Source: Actinernus sp. WN-2022 (taxonomy: Eukaryota > Cnidaria > Anthozoa > Actiniaria > Actinernidae). From it: a stretch of DNA of 64,000 nucleotides. Positions 57,501-64,000 of the stretch are shown here, piece after piece (position 1 is the stretch's first letter; every line of letters begins with the position of its first letter). The DNA lies in assembly GCA_030867875.1 (NCBI GenBank), contig JAOWCC010000577.1:149474344-149538343 (forward strand). Direction: 5' to 3'. The position numbers and the translations under genes are program-made. A model generated the notes under the pieces. The model was given only the letters and a program-made list of their open reading frames with translations, had not been told where the DNA came from and ran no database searches.

Positions 57501-60500
57501 GTATATTTTTCCTGACCAGAAATTACAACTGAAGGGCTGTGTGCAAACACTGGTATAAGTGATCCTCATGGTCACATTCTAATATCTCCTTCAAATGTTT
57601 TGTTTTCTAGGGAGAATTTAGAACGTGATCAGGAGTCACTTACACCCTAGTTGACACAGCCTTTGATTTACAATAAAATTCACAGTCAAAATTGTACTAA
57701 TGCAGTACTTAAAGCGGAACTGAACCCTAAACTCAACGCAACAACTATACAAAGATTTGTAGGAAATATGTTCTGATATTTTATTTTTCTGTGTTGCATG
57801 TCTATGTTGTAGTTGAAATTGATCATTCAGTTCAATTTGACCATGGGTCAAAACAAACTAGTTCAATTTGACCCGGTCAAAACAAACTAGTTCAATTTGA
57901 CCATGGTCAAAAAAACTAGTTTAAGTTGACTCAAACAAATTAGTGAGCAGACATTGTTGACGGTTAGGGTTTTTTTAAATGTAAGGGTAGGATTTGGATT
58001 AGTTCACATGATTATTGATTGTTTGAAGCAAACTAAAGCAAACAAAAAAAAATTTCTTATGACAGATTCCATGTGTGTTACTACTTCATGTAAGTGTTGA
58101 CTTGTTGACCCGAGAGGATCTGGGTTCTGGTTTAAGTTACTTATATAATAAATGTTGCTTCCAAATCAACAAGCGCTTGTGTGGCGCAGTGTGTTAAGTC
58201 AGTGGAAAACTGGGTGTGTCAAGGCAGAGCTGCTGAGTTCAAATCCCTCTGAGTTCAGTACGCAGTATTTCATCTGAATGAAAGGTAAGTGTAAGTATAT
58301 GGGAGGGGAGAGAGAGGAAAGAGAGGATGGAAGGAAGGGAGGAGAGAGTGATTCTTTTTTAGAATCATGGATAGCGAAACCTGGGTCAATTTGACCTACA
58401 TTTGTAGGTTGGTTTGACCGGGTCAAATTGAACTAGTTGAATATGACCGATGGTCAAATTGAACTAGTCTGTTTTGACTTGTGGTCAAATTGAACTGAAT
58501 GGTCAATTTCAACTGCAACATCTATGAAGAGAAAATCTGAAACCTTCCTCACAACCTCCGCTATGTACAGATGGCTCAAGTTTTGTAATTTGTGATGTCA
58601 GGTATGGGAATAAGTTATAGTTCTGCCGTGATGTCCCTACCGTTGAAAAGTCTAATTGTGGACCATTGTTTTCTTTTTACTGGAATTAAGCCACTACACA
58701 AGCTAGATTTATCAGCAGAGAAACAGTTTTTAAACTTGAAAACTAATTAACTTCTCTGAAGTTTCATAGATGCGCAACAGAGTACATCTTAGTACATGTA
58801 TAATTGTTGGGTTGATTTTAGGATATAGTTCACAGATTACCCCACGCCATTTAGTGTATCTGGATGCTCACATTTTTGTATGAATTGTATAAGAACTGTA
58901 AAACAATCCTTACAACAGCAACAATGATATTAATAATAGTAATACAAATATTTTAATGAGAATAATAATATTACTGCTACTACTATATACACTACTACTA
59001 CTTGTAAAACAGCTACTACTAATAACTACTACTACTTAACTTAACTACTACAACTCAGTACTACTACTCTACTACAGATTACTACTACATAACTATAACT
59101 TCAACTACAACAACATTGTTACTGATTTAATGAGGAAACATCACCACTGTAGGGAATTTTTCATGAGGTTCCTCAAAAGAAGAAAATAAAACATGTTGAT
59201 AAATGATTGCAAGCTTAGAATTCACACAGTGATGTGTCATAGAACCAGCCTTTGGTATATTTTTTGATAGAATTATGATGCATGTGTTGTGCTTGGTTTG
59301 TTTCAGCATCAGTGTTTTCAGTATCTATTGACCCTGTAAGTAGTTCACTGGCAGCATCAGGAGGTGAAGATGATAAAGCTTATGTCTGGAAAGTCCAAGA
59401 TGGACAAACAGTCTTTGAGTGTACAGGTAGATTATGGAAGACTGGAATACATTTTTATTGGCTTGGGGCAGATGTTTATATGGATTCTTGGTTAATCTAT
59501 TCATTTCACTTAATTCCTAATAAACCATACATCTGAGCTCTTTATTAAAGTGTTACCCAAATAGATTACTCACACATCAGTAATCGTATAACTGTTATTA
59601 ACCCTGTTAATTTATCTGCTATCCAGGATTTTCTGCATTCTTTAGAGAGCTTTTGGGACAATAATTATAAGCAACCTGCTTAGCATGTAATTATACTTTA
59701 CTATTTTATCCATTAGGTTTTGCATGAAAAATGAAAGACGTAATTGGTACAAGTGCGATCACAGAGTATATGTTGTAGGTTGTTTCTCATTTCAGGTTGT
59801 TTTCCAAACAGCTAGCCTACCAGGTTATTTTCAAACAACCTAGGTTGTTTCTCATTTTAGGTCATTTTTCAAACAACCTAGGTTATTTTAAAACAACCTA
59901 GGTCATTTTTTTTTTTTTAATTACCTAGGTCATTTTGACATTTTTATGGTCCTTTAAATGTTGGATAGCATTACATTTGTCTGTTGTTTACTAGTGACTT
60001 AGCCCATAAACATCCAAAATTATTGATTGTAGCTCTTAAAATACCCAAAGTTAGTGAGCACCCCTTGTTGACGGTTAAGATGTTTTTAAATGTAGGGTTA
60101 GGTTTTGGTTTAATAAGTTCACAGGACTATTGAAGAAGCATTATAATTGTCATCTGTTGTTTACTGACTTAGCTCTAAACACCCAAAATGAGGGAGCAAT
60201 TGGTTATTGTTAGAGTTACTTAAATGTTGCGCAAGGGTTTGGATTAGTTCACAGGACCATAATTCGATTTTAATATAATAGTGTTGGGAATGAGTTTGCT
60301 TGGAGTGGGGCGTTAACTAGCTTTAATAAATCTGCTTATTATTGGCACTTGTTCCGCATGGAAACAGCAAAGTGAAAACATAACTGTTGATAACGTTTTG
60401 AGTTATTTCTGTGTAAGTTCTCGATCATTTATCCATTTTTACGTCTTTTCAGATTCTCTGAGCAATTCTTTGATTAAAGAACAAGATAATAATATAATAC

Positions 60501-63417
60501 AGCATTTCTTTGAGCCACTTCCATTTTTTTTCTAGACACAGTGGATCAAAGTTTTATTCCATTGGAAAAGCTGAGTATATTAAAGGAGTACGAGCCAGCT
60601 ACTCCAAGATCCTCTGCACTTGTTACTTTAATACTGAGATACTATTTAGCTCTTGAATCGTAAAACTCTTCTTCTAGATACAATATTAGAGTTGATGCAC
60701 TTTTCTTTCGTCTTTATTTTAGGACAGTAATTACTCTAAGTCGGTTCGGTTGACAAAGTTTGTTTCGAAGTACGAGTGGAGCCGTAATAAAGTCTACAAA
60801 CAATTATATTTTTATGGTATGCAGATTCTAGTAATCTCAGGGTCTTGAACGCCCCTGCCTTACATAGTTCTGGGTCGTCTTTAGGCAAGATGTACAATGT
60901 AGCACCCGTATGCCTCCCTGCCAGGGTTACGGTGAAGCTAGTGGCAGCAGGCTAGTGGATGACTTCAAAGGCAAAGATTGGCAAACTGATCTTTTGGCGG
61001 AGATGTCTCACGGGTAGGTGATGAGCTCTTTAGCCTTGGTTGGCACTCACCTAGAGACAGTGTCTCGATAAAAACACCCAGATTCCTGGTCTGCAATAGG
61101 TTGATGTTAGTAAGGGCATACAGTCATAAAAACTTGCTTCAACAAATATGTAATGTCAGAAACACGTTTGCAACGAAACTGCGTAAACAGGCCCCGTAAA
61201 ACCTGGGAGCAGGTAATCAAGGACTTAGACGTGAGGTTGCGCAGAATCGTGCAAAGTGGCGATCTGCAATTACATGAACAGTCTAACCCATGCTTGCATG
61301 GATTAATTATGGACTTTAAAATGATGATGATGATGATTAGCTTCCTTACTTCCCTTGAGTTGCTGCAGCTTTCATAAAAGAACACAGAGTCAACACAAAC
61401 TTCATCTGTGTTACAGTTTCATCCCGGTTTAATATCATCCATGTTATGTTTTCGAAAGATGTTTCAAAGTCCGATTTTGTTAGTAGTACGCATGCGCACA
61501 TAACGAGAGGGACTGAGTTCCACAATTAGTCACTTGGAGAATAAATGATGTGTTCAAATCAACAAGCTCTTCTGTGGAGCAGTGTGATAATCCACTGGAT
61601 TAATATCTACCAGGCGTTCCTCATGATTCGGCCAAGTTAAGCCAGTGGATGGGTGACCATCAAGGTATTAGTGGTACAGTAAGGTGTGTCAGGGTGGACA
61701 AGGAAAAACTGGAGAGGCAGTGGGAAGGAAGTAGAGGGGAGGGCTGGGTTGTCAAAAAGTATTTTGTAGGGTTAGGTGGGTGATTTTTTTTAACCCCCCC
61801 CAGCCCCCCCAAAAAAATCCCCTTTTTTTTGTGAATCCCAAAAAGAATAATTGATATTCCAACCAAGGTTGTTTGAGAAACAAACAACCTGAAATGAGAA
61901 ACAACCTAGGTTGTGTGAAAAAATAACCTGAATTGAGAAACAACCTTCAACATATACATGTATATCCATCACTGACTGAACAATCTTCTTCCATTTTTTA
62001 GCACCCACCTGCAGTATTTCAGCTTTTAACAAAAAAGTTATTGAATGAAACATGATTAAAAATAAAAGTGTCAGTGTCATAGTGTTGGTGGCATAATTGC
62101 ATGTGTTGTCAGGGGAGATGCTTAATGACTGCCAATGAAATTAATGTTTTTTTAACCAATCCAGATGTGTTGTTTACTGTCAGTTGCACTATGAATATTT
62201 ATGATATGCACATTTTGCATTAACGATATGCACATTTTTAGGACACTGAATGTAATTATTAATAAATATTTTACATGCATGTGTGTCGTCCTGACAATCA
62301 ACGCCTGTTATACCCAATATAGGGCACAAGGATTCAGTGACGTGCACAGCTTTCAGCCATGATTCCAAGCTAGTTGCATCAGGTGACATGAGTGGTCAGA
62401 TTAAAGTCTGGGATACACAAACAGGTCAGGAAGTATGGAGCTTTGAGTGTGCAGACTTAGAGGTGAGAATGTTGTTAGGATCCCCCACTCAGATAACAAC
62501 GACAACTACTATTTTATTACCATAAACAAGGAAACTGTATTACCAAGGCAATCGGTTTAGTGTCAACTTACTGTTTAACTGAACTGAGTTTAAACATTAC
62601 TTTTGATTTTGCAGAATTATTGCCATAATGTTGGTCATTATATATGTTGGAGAAGGGAGGAAGGGGAGCAGTGAAGGAGAAATATATATTGGAGAAATAT
62701 ATATTGGAGGTTTTCAAAACTCTCATAATTTTCATGGCCAGATTGGCCTTCCCCCCAAAAGAATCACCACCTATTACCCCTGACTCCCCTCTCCAACATA
62801 AATAATAATCATTATTGTATGACCCGTACGGCCTGTGCATGCTTTCCTTTCAAACCATTTACAAAAGTCATGATTGGGGCCGCACATGTTTGACGCGAGC
62901 AAGCTGGAAGCTGTCCAGCCCTGCTTGATTTTATGCTTGTTGTTTTGCCGTTATTAATTGAAAACAAACTAAGTGGTCATATGATAAAAAAAACTTATTG
63001 ACTGAGTTAGAGATTGGGCTGAATGGGGAAATATTTGGCTCTTGGTCTTTTTTTTAGGGATGAAAGCACACCTACAAAATGACCGAGGGCCAAATATTTC
63101 CCTGTCCGGCCCTCCCACTCAGTCAATAAGTACCTACTACAATGTAGTCCTTTAGTGTCTTGAAACTGTTTAACTGAACTTTTTCCTGATTAAAATATTA
63201 CTTTTGATCTGCAGAATTATTTTCATATTGTAAAATAACAATGTGTTTAAACAAAGTTTATGTTTTGTGTAGTGGCTTGAGTGGCATGTTGCGGCACATG
63301 TTCTTCTTGCTGGTACCTCAGATGGTGATGTGTGGATGTGGAGAGTACCAAGTGGTGACACAAAAACATTCCAAAGCCATGGCTGTCGATCTACATGTGG
63401 CATGTTCATGAGAGATG
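54508..63417 (+). CDS. AAMP: AAMP, angio-associated migratory cell protein (WD40), first five exons; gene continues past window
   Basis: Exons joined in phase: 54508-54613, 56068-56202, 59307-59426, 62323-62462 and 63273-63417. The start [20 protein letters not shown] begins an acidic N-terminus typical of AAMP ([22 protein letters not shown]). WD40 blades follow: [20 protein letters not shown] then [40 protein letters not shown] then [10 protein letters not shown]; and [24 protein letters not shown]. Conserved GH and W-x-V positions are present. The order and spacing match human AAMP over its first half. AAMP is a beta-propeller protein linked to cell migration and to a chaperone-like role for ribosomal protein uL16. 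The exon 5 donor (GTTGGT) is weak, so its 3' edge is less certain. Remaining blades lie to the right. Confidence 0.93.
54960..55510. mobile_element. TIR element taccctgggtaccagagtct in AAMP intron 1
   Basis: Arms of about 105 bp (54960-55062 and 55405-55510) are nearly identical in reverse complement, including ctcttctaagcccgacgagc and gaagcgaggagact. No ORF is recognised in the 340-bp interior. Confidence 0.8.
56354..56749. mobile_element. MITE with about 70-bp TIRs (gcccactttagaaa)
   Basis: gcccactttagaaacaagta...ttgggatcgttact at the left is matched by agtaatgatcccaagcac...aaagtgggc at the right in reverse complement. Confidence 0.7.
56850..57489. repeat. Two direct copies of a 260-360-bp dispersed repeat
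   Basis: Both copies start ttaaataaaccagcta, share gaccaaatgttga, gttcagtgccc, gcttgagagcttgg, caaacagcccag and cacagggcc, and end tagtcgctggatat...aaattacattta. The second copy (57125-57489) has an inserted purine-rich stretch with gcgatcacagcgatcacagc. A fragment related to the middle part lies near 47100. Confidence 0.75.
57533..57665. mobile_element. Second copy of the gaagggctgtgtgcaaa MITE
   Basis: actgaagggctgtgtgcaaa at the left and gttgacacagcctttg at the right are inverted. The inner arms are ggtcacattctaatatctcc and ggagaatttagaacgtgatc. Confidence 0.7.
57793..58525. mobile_element. Foldback element with gttcaatttgacc tandem words, SINE inside
   Basis: 57793-57920 carries three units of ggtcaaaacaaactagttca then atttgacc. 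58395-58525 is the inverted partner with the same units. The loop contains a tRNA-like SINE at 58164-58350. Confidence 0.75.
58164..58350 (+). mobile_element. tRNA-derived SINE
   Basis: The head reads gcgcttgtgtggcgcagtgt then gttaagtc (A-box-like TGGCGCAGTGTG) and later gagttcaaatccctc (B box GTTCAAATCCC), followed by a purine-rich tail (ggaggggagagagaggaaag). The preceding word aaatcaacaagc is shared with 61556-61568. Confidence 0.7.
58915..59115. repeat. Imperfect (ACT)n/(TAC)n microsatellite
   Basis: A run of tactacta, actactac and related triplets over about 200 bp in AAMP intron 2. Confidence 0.85.
60835..61345 (+). mobile_element. LINE/SINE 3' fragment with (GAT)n tail
   Basis: A frame at 61153 reads [20 protein letters not shown], like the last coding residues of several LINEs (G/N-RPRKTW...V-x-x-DL). 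It is followed by cttgcatggattaattatgg and an atgatgatgatgatg tail. The upstream part (60840-61130) is non-coding and may be the SINE head that uses this LINE tail. Confidence 0.6.
61556..61745 (+). mobile_element. SINE with a 5S-rRNA-like segment
   Basis: After a head related to 58164 (aaatcaacaagctcttctgt then ggagcagtgtgataa), the sequence gattcggccaagttaagcc, agtggatgggtgacc, then atcaaggtattagtggtaca resembles the internal promoter half of 5S rRNA (A box AGTTAAGC, C box GGATGGGTGACC). A purine-rich tail follows. Confidence 0.6.
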
Positions 63418-64000
63418 GTTGGTACAAGTATCTTTGTATTAACTTCAAGCCAGAATTCTGTTTATATATTTACAGCGTGACTCCTGTCACCTGGGCCACT
63501 TAAACAACAACAAAAATAAAGCAATTCCAACTTACATATCCATGTGTTTTTTTTCATTCCAAAGACTAACTTTGACTTCAGAACTAAATTTTCCTTTTAA
63601 TTACCAGATCGAAGCTTGAGCAATTGAAAATAGTAAATATTGTCTTGTAATCAACACTGATTGGCTCAAGTAACCATAAGTTGCATTGAAATGCTTTGTT
63701 TTCATTCTGCAATGTGATTGTATTCTCGTTGTCTAAGACTGGCCCTGGTTTCAGTAGTTGCACTGTAGGGGGTATTGTGCATGTATGGCATCAATGTTCG
63801 ATTTGTGGCTGTTAATTGGCAACAAACAGTAACAGTCCCCTCCTCAATACTTGCTTGAAACGATACACAATGTTATCCTTGAAGACTACATTTGTACTTA
63901 TTTGCTCACATGTGTTAATGAGGTTCATGAGTTCACATGAAAATTTCTGAAAATAACTGTCTTGCCCGGATTGCTAATATAAAGGTCTCTCACTGTCACA
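63418..64000. other. AAMP intron 5 (partial), no further exon seen
   Basis: AT-rich sequence to the window edge. The next WD40 blade is expected to start after the window. Confidence 0.5.

Larger units (their letters stand above)
59767..61957. mobile_element. 2.2-kb TIR element in AAMP intron 3, with caacctaggttg palindromes
   Basis: The left end gtatatgttgtaggttgttt then ctcatttcaggtt is the reverse complement of 61925-61957. Subterminal regions are packed with aacaacctaggttgtttctc palindromic units (59800-59910 and 61860-61920). The interior includes AT-rich sequence, a retroelement fragment and a SINE. No transposase was recognised. Confidence 0.7.

Noticed and set aside
58164..58240. A functional tRNA gene
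   Set aside because: A- and B-box-like words are present but no cloverleaf with paired acceptor ends can be drawn; it fits a SINE head.
60540..60665. Extra AAMP exon after tttttttctag at 60535
   Set aside because: Exons 3 and 4 already join in phase and match AAMP without a gap; this stretch lies inside a TIR element.
61600..61680. A 5S rRNA gene
   Set aside because: Only the internal promoter part is similar; the rest of the 120-nt 5S molecule is absent.

Overview
The window is animal nuclear DNA with spliced genes (GT-AG introns), AT-rich non-coding sequence and a dense load of non-LTR retrotransposons, foldback/MITE elements and SINEs. The protein sequences and the repeat style suggest a cnidarian, most likely an anthozoan such as a stony coral. 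That placement is an inference; no species-specific marker was used.

Four host genes can be rebuilt exon by exon with matching splice phases. (1) 3-8879 (+): the 3' part of a USP37-family deubiquitinase (two UIMs and the catalytic His box; the Cys box lies left of the window). (2) 14999-20412 (-): coatomer zeta subunit (COPZ), six exons, with the short first exon not located. (3) 42564-54332 (-): tubulin polyglutamylase complex subunit 1 (TPGS1), eight small exons over 12 kb and a complete reading frame. (4) 54508-63417 (+, continuing off the right edge): the WD40 protein AAMP, first five exons. TPGS1 and AAMP are divergent, with start codons 175 bp apart. USP37 and AAMP also lie close together in human 2q35, so this looks like a remnant of ancient linkage.

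Layout: 0-9 kb USP37 with a broken LINE, a hairpin MITE and two inverted-repeat elements in its introns; 10.4-14.1 kb a decayed Ty3/Gypsy pol cut by a 2.07-kb foldback element; 14.4-20.5 kb COPZ with several MITEs; 20.5-33.5 kb a gene-poor stretch of nested inverted repeats and LINE fragments; 33.5-40.6 kb a composite repeat whose core is about 19 units of a 104-bp tandem repeat, each with a perfect TGACGTCA (CRE-type) palindrome, split by a LINE with an uninterrupted 1096-aa ORF; 41-42.5 kb a tandem duplication and unclassified repeats; 42.5-54.3 kb TPGS1 with LINE, MITE and minisatellite insertions in its introns; 54.3-64 kb AAMP with MITEs, SINEs (one with a 5S-rRNA-like part) and a 2.2-kb TIR element in its introns.

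The most notable points are the CRE-bearing satellite split by a LINE, the intact-looking LINE ORF whose reverse transcriptase has FAND in place of FADD, a filled/empty-site pair for a LINE inside a large inverted repeat, and the USP37-AAMP linkage. No bacterial genes, CRISPR array, rRNA gene or true tRNA gene was seen.
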